From: Streptococcus toyakuensis
GTDB lineage: Bacteria; Bacillota; Bacilli; Lactobacillales; Streptococcaceae
Reading direction: 5' to 3'
NCBI RefSeq assembly: GCF_024346585.1
Contig: NZ_AP024523.1
Location: 257,001 to 321,000, forward strand
Length of the DNA: 64,000 nucleotides
Shown here: positions 53,136-61,757 of the stretch, in pieces
Position numbering within the stretch: position 1 is the first letter of the stretch
How the letters are laid out: each line of letters opens with the position of its first letter
Made by a program: the position numbers and the translations under genes
Notes under the pieces: model-generated
The model's database searches: none
The model's input: the letters and a program-made list of their open reading frames with translations, nothing else
What the model was told of the DNA's origin: nothing

Positions 53136-54632
53136 ATGAAGAAATATATTTTTATGCGTGTCTTGCGTTCATTGTTGTCTATTTTCTTGGTGACAACTTT
53201 AACCTACACGATTATCTATACGATGGTACCTCGTAAATTGATTTTTAAACAGGATACCAACTATAATAAGATTGCAACTACTCCAGATAAACGAGATAAC
53301 TATGAAAATACTGTTTATGAGCGTATGGGCTATATCGAGTATTACGATACCAAGGAGCTGCAAGAAAAAGCTAGTAAATTAGACTCATCGGTAACAGTTG
53401 ATGCTAATGATAGCAATAAAGCGATTTATGAAAAATACATTAATCAATTAGGTAATGGTTGGACACTAGGTGTATTTTCAGAGAGTGGTCAGTTCTATGC
53501 TACGCGTGAAATTCCAATTTTTGAACGTGTTTTCAAATTCTATGCTAACTTGCTTGATATTGATCATACAAACAAGATACAAGACCCTGAAAATCCAAAC
53601 TTAGAACGCTATCTTCGCTTTGAAAATGACCCTGCTATTGGATGGTCGTTGGTTGGTTCAGGTACAAAACATAAGTATCTGTTGTATTTTAACAACCAAT
53701 TCCCATTTGTACACCAAAACTTTGTGAATGTTAATTTAGGTGATTCTTACCCAACTTATGCAAACACTCCCGTACTTCAAGTCATTACACAAGGTCAAGG
53801 ACAAACAAAGACTGGACAAGTTCAATTCCCTACTGGTAAGAAGACTTCATCTGTAGATATTTACTCACGTACTTATAAATCACCTAGTCAGGCAGACGCT
53901 CGTGAGGTAGCCAACTATGGTAAAAATGATCCGTATACAGCTACAGAGAGCAACTATCAGTATCCATCAATGATTGCAAGCTCTGCTGTTGCTGGATTAA
54001 TTGGTTTGATTATTTCGTATGCTATTGCAATCCCTCTTGGGTCTGCTATGGCTCGCCACAAGAATACTTGGATTGATAGCTTCTCGACAGGTGCTTTGAC
54101 CTTCTTGCTTGCTCTTCCAACGATTGCTTTGGTTTATATTGTTCGTTTGATTGGATCATCTATTGGTCTTCCAGATTCGTTCCCTATCTTGGGTGCTGGA
54201 GATTGGCGTTCTTATGTCTTGCCAGCAGTTATTCTAGGGTTGCTAGGAGCACCAAGTACAGCTATCTGGATTCGTCGTTACATGATTGATTTGCAATCTC
54301 AAGACTTCGTTCGTTTTGCTCGTGCCAAAGGTTTGTCTGAAAAAGAAATTTCAAACAAACATATCTTTAAAAACGCAATGGTTCCTTTGGTTTCAGGTAT
54401 TCCTGGTGCCGTTATCGGAGTTATCGGTGGTGCAACTCTTACTGAAACAGTCTTCGCCTTCCCAGGTATGGGTAAAATGTTGATTGACTCTGTAAAAGCA
54501 TCTAATAACTCTATGGTCGTAGGTCTTGTCTTCATCTTTACATGTATTTCTATCTTCTCACTTCTTTTGGGAGATATTTGGATGACTATTATTGACCCAC
54601 GTATTAAATTGACTGAGAAAGGAGGCAAATAA
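53136..54632 (+). CDS. amiC: Oligopeptide permease subunit AmiC
   Basis: This permease has 498 residues. A first membrane segment (about 9-30) is followed by a large external domain (about 35-275), unusual for OppB proteins but normal for AmiC. The binding-protein-dependent permease core with five segments and the EAA loop ([16 protein letters not shown]) comes last. Its last base is the first base of the amiD ATG. Confidence 0.95.
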   Translation: MKKYIFMRVLRSLLSIFLVTTLTYTIIYTMVPRKLIFKQDTNYNKIATTPDKRDNYENTVYERMGYIEYYDTKELQEKASKLDSSVTVDANDSNKAIYEKYINQLGNGWTLGVFSESGQFYATREIPIFERVFKFYANLLDIDHTNKIQDPENPNLERYLRFENDPAIGWSLVGSGTKHKYLLYFNNQFPFVHQNFVNVNLGDSYPTYANTPVLQVITQGQGQTKTGQVQFPTGKKTSSVDIYSRTYKSPSQADAREVANYGKNDPYTATESNYQYPSMIASSAVAGLIGLIISYAIAIPLGSAMARHKNTWIDSFSTGALTFLLALPTIALVYIVRLIGSSIGLPDSFPILGAGDWRSYVLPAVILGLLGAPSTAIWIRRYMIDLQSQDFVRFARAKGLSEKEISNKHIFKNAMVPLVSGIPGAVIGVIGGATLTETVFAFPGMGKMLIDSVKASNNSMVVGLVFIFTCISIFSLLLGDIWMTIIDPRIKLTEKGGK

Positions 54633-55558
54633 TGTCTACAATCGATAAAGAAAAATTTCAGTTCGTAAAACGTGACGATTTTGCCTCTGAAGCCATTGAT
54701 GCGCCAGCCTATTCATACTGGGGCTCAGTGTTTAGACAATTTATGAAGAAGAAATCAACTGTAGTCATGTTGGGAATCTTGGTAGCTATCATTTTGATGA
54801 GTTTCATCTACCCAATGTTTTCTAAGTTTGATTTCAATGATGTCAGCAAAGTAAACGACTTTAGTGCTCGTTATATCAAGCCAAATGCTGAGCATTGGTT
54901 CGGTACAGACAGTAACGGTAAATCTCTCTTTGACGGTGTCTGGTTCGGAGCTCGTAACTCTATCCTCATTTCTGTGATTGCGACAGTGATTAACTTGGTT
55001 ATCGGTGTTTTTGTCGGTGGTATTTGGGGAATTTCAAAATCAGTTGACCGTGTGATGATGGAAGTTTATAATGTCATCTCAAACATCCCATCTCTTTTGA
55101 TTGTCATTGTCTTGACTTACTCAATCGGAGCTGGATTCTGGAATCTGATTTTTGCTATGAGTGTGACTACTTGGATTGGTATTGCTTACTCAATTCGTAT
55201 TCAGATCATGCGTTATCGTGACTTGGAGTATAACCTTGCTTCACGTACACTTGGAACACCAACCTTTAAGATTGTTGTAAAAAACATTATGCCACAATTG
55301 GTATCTGTTATCGTTACGACGACATCTCAAATGCTTCCAGCCTTTATCTCATACGAAGCTTTCCTTTCATTCTTTGGACTTGGATTGCCGATTACAGTTC
55401 CAAGTTTAGGTCGTTTGATTTCAGATTACTCTCAGAACGTAACGACAAATGCATACCTCTTCTGGATTCCATTGACAACTCTTGTCTTGGTATCCTTATC
55501 CCTTTTCGTAGTTGGTCAAAACTTAGCGGATGCTAGTGATCCACGTACACATAGATAG
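54632..55558 (+). CDS. amiD: Oligopeptide permease subunit AmiD
   Basis: This second channel subunit has 308 residues. It starts in the TAATG overlap with amiC. The N-terminal cytoplasmic part contains [15 protein letters not shown], then a membrane segment, an external loop with [19 protein letters not shown] (OppC signature), and the permease core with the EAA loop ([11 protein letters not shown]). It pairs with AmiC to form the peptide pore. Confidence 0.95.
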   Translation: MSTIDKEKFQFVKRDDFASEAIDAPAYSYWGSVFRQFMKKKSTVVMLGILVAIILMSFIYPMFSKFDFNDVSKVNDFSARYIKPNAEHWFGTDSNGKSLFDGVWFGARNSILISVIATVINLVIGVFVGGIWGISKSVDRVMMEVYNVISNIPSLLIVIVLTYSIGAGFWNLIFAMSVTTWIGIAYSIRIQIMRYRDLEYNLASRTLGTPTFKIVVKNIMPQLVSVIVTTTSQMLPAFISYEAFLSFFGLGLPITVPSLGRLISDYSQNVTTNAYLFWIPLTTLVLVSLSLFVVGQNLADASDPRTHR

Positions 55559-55566
55559 GAGTAGAA

Positions 55567-56634
55567 ATGACAAAAGAAAAAAATGTAATTTTGACTGCTC
55601 GCGATATTGTCGTGGAATTTGACGTTCGTGACAAAGTATTGACAGCCATTCGCGGCGTTTCCCTTGAACTAGTTGAAGGAGAAGTATTAGCCTTGGTAGG
55701 TGAGTCAGGATCAGGAAAATCTGTTTTGACAAAGACTTTCACAGGTATGCTTGAAGAAAATGGTCGCATTGCCCAAGGTGGCATTGACTACCGTGGTCAA
55801 GATTTGACAGCTTTATCTTCTCACAAGGATTGGGAACAAATTCGTGGCGCTAAGATTGCGACTATCTTCCAAGATCCAATGACTAGTTTGGACCCAATTA
55901 AAACAATTGGTAGTCAGATTACAGAAGTTATTGTAAAACACCAAGGAAAAACAGCTAAAGAAGCGAAAGAATTGGCCATTGACTACATGAATAAGGTTGG
56001 GATTCCAGATGCAGATAGACGTTTTGATGAATACCCATTCCAATATTCTGGAGGAATGCGTCAACGTATCGTTATTGCGATTGCTCTTGCCTGCCGACCT
56101 GATGTCTTGATTTGTGATGAGCCAACGACTGCCTTGGATGTGACCATCCAAGCTCAGATTATTGATTTGTTGAAATCTTTACAAAACGAGTACCATTTCA
56201 CAACAATCTTTATCACCCACGACCTTGGTGTGGTGGCAAGTATTGCAGATAAGGTAGCGGTTATGTATGCAGGAGAAATCGTTGAGTATGGAACTGTTGA
56301 GGAAGTCTTCTATGACCCTCGCCATCCATATACATGGAGTCTCTTGTCTAGCTTGCCTCAGCTTGCTGATGATAAAGGGGATCTTTACTCAATCCCAGGA
56401 ACACCTCCGTCACTTTATACTGACCTGAAAGGGGATGCCTTTGCCTTGCGTTCTGACTATGCAATGCAAATTGACTTCGAACAAAAAGCTCCTCAATTCT
56501 CAGTATCAGAGACACATTGGGCTAAAACTTGGCTACTTCATGAGGATGCTCCAAAAGTAGAAAAACCAGCTGTGATTGCAAATCTTCATGATAAGATTCG
56601 TGAAAAAATGGGATTTGCCCATCTGGCTGACTAG
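55567..56634 (+). CDS. amiE: Oligopeptide transporter ATPase AmiE
   Basis: This OppD-type ATPase has 355 residues. Walker A is GESGSGKSV near 43-51, the Q-loop is [11 protein letters not shown], the signature is [15 protein letters not shown], and Walker B is [13 protein letters not shown]. The C-terminal oligopeptide-transporter region ([15 protein letters not shown]) lacks the Fe-S cysteines seen in some OppD proteins. It works as a heterodimer with AmiF. Confidence 0.95.
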   Translation: MTKEKNVILTARDIVVEFDVRDKVLTAIRGVSLELVEGEVLALVGESGSGKSVLTKTFTGMLEENGRIAQGGIDYRGQDLTALSSHKDWEQIRGAKIATIFQDPMTSLDPIKTIGSQITEVIVKHQGKTAKEAKELAIDYMNKVGIPDADRRFDEYPFQYSGGMRQRIVIAIALACRPDVLICDEPTTALDVTIQAQIIDLLKSLQNEYHFTTIFITHDLGVVASIADKVAVMYAGEIVEYGTVEEVFYDPRHPYTWSLLSSLPQLADDKGDLYSIPGTPPSLYTDLKGDAFALRSDYAMQIDFEQKAPQFSVSETHWAKTWLLHEDAPKVEKPAVIANLHDKIREKMGFAHLAD

Positions 56635-56644
56635 GAGGAAGGAA

Positions 56645-57571
56645 ATGTCTGAAAAATTAGTAGAAATCAAAGATTTAGAAATTTCCTTCGGTGAAGGAAG
56701 TAAGAAGTTTGTCGCAGTTAAAAATGCTAACTTCTTTATCAACAAGGGAGAAACTTTCTCGCTTGTAGGTGAGTCAGGTAGTGGGAAAACAACTATTGGT
56801 CGTGCCATCATCGGTCTTAATGATACAAGTAATGGGGATATCATTTTTGATGGTCAAAAGATTAATGGTAAGAAATCGCGTGAACAAGCTGCAGAATTGA
56901 TTCGTCGTATCCAGATGATTTTTCAAGATCCTGCCGCAAGTTTGAATGAACGTGCGACTGTTGATTATATTATTTCTGAAGGTCTTTACAATCATCATCT
57001 GTTCAAGGATGAAGAAGAACGTAAAGAGAAAGTTAAAAATATTATCCGTGAAGTGGGGCTTCTTGCTGAGCACTTGACTCGTTACCCTCATGAATTCTCA
57101 GGTGGTCAACGTCAACGTATCGGTATTGCCCGTGCCTTGGTCATGCAACCAGACTTTGTTATTGCGGATGAGCCCATTTCAGCCTTGGACGTTTCTGTGC
57201 GTGCTCAAGTCTTGAACTTGCTCAAAAAATTCCAAAAAGAACTTGGTTTGACCTATCTCTTCATCGCCCATGACTTGTCTGTCGTTCGCTTTATTTCAGA
57301 TCGTATCGCAGTTATTTACAAGGGTGTTATTGTAGAGGTTGCAGAAACAGAAGAATTGTTTAACAATCCAATTCATCCATATACTCAAGCCTTGCTTTCA
57401 GCGGTACCAATCCCAGATCCAATCTTGGAACGTAAGAAGGTCTTGAAGGTTTACGACCCAAGTCAACACGACTATGAGACTGATAAGCCATCTATGGTAG
57501 AAATCCGTCCAGGTCACTATGTTTGGGCTAACCAAGCCGAATTAGCGCGTTACCAACAAGGGTTAAACTAA
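56645..57571 (+). CDS. amiF: Oligopeptide transporter ATPase AmiF
   Basis: This OppF-type ATPase has 308 residues from the ATG at 56645, preceded by AGGAGGAAGG; an in-frame start inside amiE was rejected. Walker A is GESGSGKTT, the signature is [15 protein letters not shown], and Walker B is [13 protein letters not shown]. It ends the ami operon, followed by a hairpin with a T run. Confidence 0.95.
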   Translation: MSEKLVEIKDLEISFGEGSKKFVAVKNANFFINKGETFSLVGESGSGKTTIGRAIIGLNDTSNGDIIFDGQKINGKKSREQAAELIRRIQMIFQDPAASLNERATVDYIISEGLYNHHLFKDEEERKEKVKNIIREVGLLAEHLTRYPHEFSGGQRQRIGIARALVMQPDFVIADEPISALDVSVRAQVLNLLKKFQKELGLTYLFIAHDLSVVRFISDRIAVIYKGVIVEVAETEELFNNPIHPYTQALLSAVPIPDPILERKKVLKVYDPSQHDYETDKPSMVEIRPGHYVWANQAELARYQQGLN

Positions 57572-57580
57572 TAATGGTTT

Positions 57581-57625
57581 TATAATTTCCATATCAATTT
57601 TTATGGGAATTATAAACCTTTTTTT
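57581..57625 (+). terminator. ami operon terminator
   Basis: TATAATTTCCATA (57581-57593) pairs with TATGGGAATTATA (57602-57614), then AACC and seven T residues. Confidence 0.75.
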
Positions 57626-57702
57626 GTTGGACTGATTTGAAAAAATCTTTGAAAGTATCCTGAAAGAATTTTCGAAAAATTTTAAAAAATTCTGAAATAT
57701 TC

Positions 57703-57731
57703 TTGACAGCTGATGAAAAAGGTGGTAAGAT
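57703..57731 (+). promoter_or_regulatory. Promoter of the leader/ABC transporter operon
   Basis: TTGACA (57703-57708) and TAAGAT (57726-57731) are 17 bp apart. The gene begins 400 bp later, so the transcript has a long leader. Confidence 0.75.
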
Positions 57732-57763
57732 AGGAAACATCAAAAAAGAAAGCAGAAAAAGAA

Positions 57764-57823
57764 ATGAATAAGAAACAAGCTGCAACGATGAATCAAAACT
57801 TTTACTTTAGCTACTTTAGATAG
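57764..57823 (+). CDS. Putative aromatic-rich leader peptide (19 aa)
   Basis: The frame encodes MNKKQAATMNQNFYFSYFR and a TAG stop. Six of its last seven residues before the final Arg are Phe, Tyr or Ser (FYFSYF): four Phe codons when all are counted across the tail with Tyr codons between, and no Trp. It begins about 26 bases after the predicted transcript start and ends at the edge of a set of alternative hairpins. The ribosome site is weak. Its likely role is attenuation in response to Phe/Tyr supply (inference). Confidence 0.55.
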   Translation: MNKKQAATMNQNFYFSYFR

Positions 57824-58000
57824 TGTTTGTAGACATGTCACCATGGATGCAAACAGTTCAAGCAATTTGTTTGTATCTATGTGGCTAAGATTTTTGATTG
57901 TGGTCCATATAGATGAATATCTAAATGGACTAGCTAAGTTGTAACTTGTTAGATTATTTCAAGCATCCGTTTAGGTATTATCTAGGCGGTTTTTTGTTTT
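57821..58000 (+). promoter_or_regulatory. Transcription attenuator with alternative hairpins
   Basis: TGTTTGTA (57824-57831) can pair with TGCAAACA (57848-57855), which can instead pair with TGTTTGTA (57868-57875). TCTATGTGG (57876-57884) can pair with CCATATAGA (57905-57913), which can instead pair within a 12-bp stem formed by 57903-57914 and 57919-57930. An intrinsic terminator follows: CCGTTTAG (57967-57974) with CTAGGCGG (57982-57989) and a T run. No T-box sequence is present. Confidence 0.6.
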
Positions 58001-58105
58001 ATACTCTTCGAAAATCAAATTCAAACCACGTCAACGTCGCCTTGCCGTACTCAAGTACAGCCTGCGGCTAGTTTCCTAGTTTGCTCTTTGATTTTCATTG
58101 AGTAT
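58001..58105 (+). repeat. BOX element, boxA-boxC
   Basis: Both BOX ends are intact with no boxB. It sits between the attenuator terminator and the first ABC gene, so it lengthens the mRNA leader. Confidence 0.88.
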
Positions 58106-58131
58106 TATCTTTTCTGAGAAGGAGTTTCATT

Positions 58132-59109
58132 ATGAAAGTTGTTCGAAAATTACTAGCACCCCTCTTGGTAGTGGGAATTCTCTTGACCTCTCTGATCAGT
58201 TTGCATCAGTTGAAGGCAGATAAGAAAAAAGATGTGTTTCGTATCGGTATTTCGCAATTTATTACCCACCAGTCCTTAGACGCTACTAGAGAAGGGTTTG
58301 TGGATGAGCTAGCCAAGCAAGGCTATGTTGAGGGGAAAAATATCGAGATTGATTTGCAAAATGCACAGGGAGAACAACGAAATCTAAAAACGATTTCCCA
58401 GCAACTAGCAGAATCTAGTGATGTCGTTCTAGCTATCGCAACGCCTTCTGCTCAGAGCTTGGCCAATACAACACAAACGACACCTGTTATCTTTTCAGCG
58501 GTAACAGATCCTGTCAGTGCCAAGTTGGTTGAGTCAAGAGAGCATCCTGGGGGCAATGTAACTGGGACAAGCGATCAGTCATCAGATGCCATTTCAACCC
58601 AAATCAATTTGATAAAGAAAGTGTTGCCAAAAGCTAAAACAATTGGAATTCTTTATACTCAGAGTGAGCCAAACTCAGTTGTCCAAAAGGATGAAGCTAA
58701 GCGTCTTCTGGAAGAAAAAGGCTTTACCGTTGTTGAAAAAACAATCTTGGACAGTAACAACGTCAAGGCGGCTGCAGAAAGCTTGATGGCAGAGGTGGAT
58801 ATGGTTTTTGTACCAACGGATAATATCATTTCATCAACCATGGAAACAGTCAAGCAGGTTTCTATTAAACACAAGGTTCCAGTATTCGGTGGTTCAACAG
58901 AAATGGTTGCGGTTGGTGGCTTGTATAACTACGGAACCAATTATGAAGAATTGGGACGTCAGACAGCAAGAATGCTGGTTCGTGTCTTAAAAGGTGAGAA
59001 GCCAGAAAATATAGCAGTTGAGTTGCCTGAAAAACTGGAATTACATACAAATCAAGAAATGGCAGATGCATTGGGAATTGATATTAGTAAGTTAGAAGGC
59101 AAGGAATAA
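58132..59109 (+). CDS. TrpX-type ABC transporter substrate-binding protein
   Basis: This extracytoplasmic binding protein has 325 residues and an ABC_sub_bind fold, marked by VFRIGISQFITHQSLD, IATPSAQSLANTT, VIFSAVTDPVSAKLV and GGNVTGTSD. The N-terminal hydrophobic segment (about 8-25) has no lipobox Cys, unlike most Gram-positive binding proteins, so it is anchored uncleaved or released. The operon continues with a permease and an ATPase. The aromatic-rich leader peptide upstream suggests an aromatic amino acid or related substrate (inference). Confidence 0.82.
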   Translation: MKVVRKLLAPLLVVGILLTSLISLHQLKADKKKDVFRIGISQFITHQSLDATREGFVDELAKQGYVEGKNIEIDLQNAQGEQRNLKTISQQLAESSDVVLAIATPSAQSLANTTQTTPVIFSAVTDPVSAKLVESREHPGGNVTGTSDQSSDAISTQINLIKKVLPKAKTIGILYTQSEPNSVVQKDEAKRLLEEKGFTVVEKTILDSNNVKAAAESLMAEVDMVFVPTDNIISSTMETVKQVSIKHKVPVFGGSTEMVAVGGLYNYGTNYEELGRQTARMLVRVLKGEKPENIAVELPEKLELHTNQEMADALGIDISKLEGKE

Positions 59110-59120
59110 GGAGGTTTAAG

Positions 59121-60014
59121 ATGAATTTTGTATTATCTAGTTTATCAGAAGGTTTATTGTGGTCGATTATGGCGATTGGGGTTTACTTGACTTTCCGTAT
59201 TTTGGATATTGCGGATATGACTGCTGAAGGTGCCTTTCCACTTGGGGCGGCTGTCGTCGTATCTCAGATACAGGCAGGGATAAATCCTTGGATTGCGACC
59301 TTACTTGCTTTGCTGGCAGGTATGGTAGCAGGTCTTGTATCAGGAATGCTCCATACCAAGATGAAAATTCCAGCTCTCTTGACAGGGATTGTGACCTTGA
59401 CAGGGCTTTATTCCATCAATATTAAAATCATGGGAAGTGTGCCTAATCTTTCCTTGGGAGATTCTTCAACTGTCTTTAAACAATTAGCGAGCTTGGGGAT
59501 GACAACTGAAGAAGCTGTTTTCACGCTCAGCTTGGTTTGTCTCTTACTTGTTTGTTTGGTCTTGACTCTTTTGATGAAAACGGAGATTGGCTTGGTTTTG
59601 CGTTCGACTGGGGACAATATTCCTATGAGTGAGGCTAATGGGGTCAATGTAGACACCATGAAGATTGTTGGTTATATGATTTCAAATGGTTTGATTGCCC
59701 TGTGTGGTTCCTTGTTCGCTCAAAATGATGGATTTTCAGATGTGACTTCTGGGACAGGAACCATCGTTGTTGGCTTGAGTGCAGTCATTATTGCAGAAGT
59801 ATTGATACACGACTTGACCATTGGAGGTCGCTTGTTATCCATCGGAATCGGTGCTATTGTTTACCGTTTGATTATTTTAAATATCTATGAAATTCCAAAT
59901 CTAGATCAAAATTTGGTTCGTCTCTTTAATGCAATCTTGTTAGCCTTGGTTCTATTTGCACCAGAGTTGCAAAAGAGATTAAAGATTCGTGGTTTGAAAC
60001 TGAGAAATGAATAG
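59121..60014 (+). CDS. ABC transporter permease (TrpY-type)
   Basis: This permease has 297 residues and about eight membrane segments. ADMTAEGAFPLGAAV near residue 33 and GLRSTGDN-type VLRSTGDNIPMSEANGV near 160 are characteristic of the permeases paired with PF04392 binding proteins (branched-chain-permease fold). AAGGAGG precedes the ATG. It is the middle gene of the three-gene transporter operon. Confidence 0.85.
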   Translation: MNFVLSSLSEGLLWSIMAIGVYLTFRILDIADMTAEGAFPLGAAVVVSQIQAGINPWIATLLALLAGMVAGLVSGMLHTKMKIPALLTGIVTLTGLYSINIKIMGSVPNLSLGDSSTVFKQLASLGMTTEEAVFTLSLVCLLLVCLVLTLLMKTEIGLVLRSTGDNIPMSEANGVNVDTMKIVGYMISNGLIALCGSLFAQNDGFSDVTSGTGTIVVGLSAVIIAEVLIHDLTIGGRLLSIGIGAIVYRLIILNIYEIPNLDQNLVRLFNAILLALVLFAPELQKRLKIRGLKLRNE

Positions 60015-60026
60015 GAGGAGAAAGTT

Positions 60027-60830
60027 ATGGCAAGTTTGTTAACACTTGAAAATATTCATAAAACATTTGAAGCAGGTACGGTCAATGAAAACCATGTCCT
60101 CAAAGGATTAGATTTAGAGGTTGAAGAGGGAGATTTTATCTCTGTGATTGGTGGAAATGGCGCAGGGAAATCCACTTTGATGAATATCTTGGCTGGAAAT
60201 CTATCTGTGGACGAAGGGGACCTTTTGTTGGAAGGGAAATCCATTAAAAATCTGAGTGTACGAAAGAGAGCCAAGGATATTGCCCGTGTTTTTCAAGATC
60301 CTAAGATGGGGACAGCTTCTCGTTTGACGATTGAGGAGAATATGGCTATTGCCTTGAGACGTGGGCAGAAGAGAGGACTTGGTTGGGGCGTGAAGGAGAA
60401 GGATAGAATCCAGTTCCAAGAGGCCTTAAAAGAATTGAATATCGGTCTTGAAAATCGCTTGAAAGTAGATACTCAATACCTTTCAGGAGGACAAAGACAG
60501 GCCTTGACCCTAGTCATGGCAGCCTTGGTGAAGCCTAAGCTCTTGTTATTGGATGAACACACTGCGGCCCTTGACCCGAAAACGAGTCAAATGGTGATGG
60601 ATTTGACGCAAAAGATTGTGGAGCACCATCAGTTGACTACTCTGATGATTACCCACGATATGAACCATGCGATTGAGTACGGTAATCGTCTCATTATGCT
60701 CTATCAAGGCAAGATAGTGGTTGATGTCAAAGGAGAAGAGAAAAAGCATCTGACAGTTGAAGACCTCATGCATCTCTTCCAGAAAAATAGTGGCCAAAGC
60801 CTCGTCAGTGATGAATTGGTTTTGGGATAA
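60027..60830 (+). CDS. ABC transporter ATP-binding protein (TrpZ-type)
   Basis: This ATPase has 267 residues. Walker A is GGNGAGKST near 42-50, the Q-loop is VFQDPKMG, the signature is LSGGQRQALTLVMA, and Walker B is LLLLDEHTAALDP, with His in place of the usual Pro, as is common in this subfamily. The H-loop is ITHDM. It ends the operon before a bidirectional terminator shared with treR. Confidence 0.88.
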   Translation: MASLLTLENIHKTFEAGTVNENHVLKGLDLEVEEGDFISVIGGNGAGKSTLMNILAGNLSVDEGDLLLEGKSIKNLSVRKRAKDIARVFQDPKMGTASRLTIEENMAIALRRGQKRGLGWGVKEKDRIQFQEALKELNIGLENRLKVDTQYLSGGQRQALTLVMAALVKPKLLLLDEHTAALDPKTSQMVMDLTQKIVEHHQLTTLMITHDMNHAIEYGNRLIMLYQGKIVVDVKGEEKKHLTVEDLMHLFQKNSGQSLVSDELVLG

Positions 60831-60834
60831 AGAA

Positions 60835-60864
60835 AAAGGCTGAAATCTAGTGTTTCAGTCTTTT
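60835..60864. terminator. Bidirectional terminator, ABC operon / treR
   Basis: AAAAGGCTGAAA (60835-60846) pairs with TTTCAGTCTTTT (60853-60864). It overlaps the treR stop codon. Confidence 0.8.
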
Positions 60865-61573
60865 ATTTCTTACGTTTTGCAAAATCTACAAATCTGAATT
60901 TTTCGAGTTTATGGCGGCTTTCAGTAAACTGAAACTGGCGCCCGTCTTGGAGATAGACTTTTGACTTGATTGAAACGACATAAGGGTCTTTGCCTATGTC
61001 CATGAGAATCTTGTCTCTGTCATTTGAGTGGTCAATGGTTATTTCCTTTTGAGCATAATCAATAAGGAGTTTGAGGTCGTCCTCTATATAAGAATAGATG
61101 GACTGCTCAGCAATTTGGCGAGTGATATTTGGGATTAGTTCCATATCCAGATAGTCCGTATCCAGAACGGATACCAGATCATCCACCACACGCTGGCGGA
61201 CCACCTTCCAAACCATACGAAACTCTGGGAAGCCAGTTATTAGTGAGGATTTTTTATCAATAATAATCTTGTCCAGACTGACCACGTTGGTTTTAGAGCG
61301 CAGTCTAAGTTCTTGAACTAGTTCTTGGTAGCTGGTTAGGTTGGATACAGGGAAATTGACAGTTTCTTCTTTGACGACTTGAGAACCTTGCCCTCTTATC
61401 TTTTTGATCAATCCTTCCTCTTGGAGGAGAGACAGGGCTTTTCGGACGGTATCACGGCTTACCTGATACTGGTTCATAAGGTCGTGCTCACTAGGAAGGA
61501 ACTCTCCGACAGCGTAAGTCTCGTTTTGAATGGTTTCTTGGATTTGCTTAAATAATCGTTGGTATTTCTTCAT
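60863..61573 (-). CDS. treR: Trehalose operon repressor, GntR family
   Basis: This repressor has 236 residues. An N-terminal winged helix (about 5-70, with NQYQVSRDTVRKALSLL) is followed by a UTRA effector domain that in TreR senses trehalose-6-phosphate. It is divergent from treP, and the 184-bp region between start codons carries the probable operator. Ordered treR-treP-treC, as in other streptococci. Confidence 0.92.
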   Translation of the reverse strand: MKKYQRLFKQIQETIQNETYAVGEFLPSEHDLMNQYQVSRDTVRKALSLLQEEGLIKKIRGQGSQVVKEETVNFPVSNLTSYQELVQELRLRSKTNVVSLDKIIIDKKSSLITGFPEFRMVWKVVRQRVVDDLVSVLDTDYLDMELIPNITRQIAEQSIYSYIEDDLKLLIDYAQKEITIDHSNDRDKILMDIGKDPYVVSIKSKVYLQDGRQFQFTESRHKLEKFRFVDFAKRKK

Positions 61574-61673
61574 TTTGCTTCCTTAAATGGCTTTTTAGTC
61601 TAGTTTAATGAACACCTGTATCTATTTTACCATACAAGTCCCAGAAAAATGACAAAAAAATTCTCTTTTTATG

Positions 61674-61711
61674 CCAAACAAGTTGCATACAAGTTTGGTA
61701 TCGTTTACAAT
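61674..61711 (+). promoter_or_regulatory. treP promoter with dyad and cre-like site
   Basis: TTGCAT (61683-61688) and TACAAT (61706-61711) are 17 bp apart. A dyad, CCAAAC...GTTTGG (61674-61698), covers the -35 and may be the TreR operator. Bases 61695-61709 match cre at 14 of 15 positions. Confidence 0.55.
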
Positions 61712-61757
61712 ATACTTATCAAATCAAACTTGCTTTGACAAGTATAAGGAGAATCAA

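Noticed and set aside
57713..57732. AAAGGTGGTAAG as a T-box sequence upstream of the ABC transporter
   Set aside because: It lacks the conserved GGNACCGCG part and lies at the promoter -10, before the leader rather than in an antiterminator.
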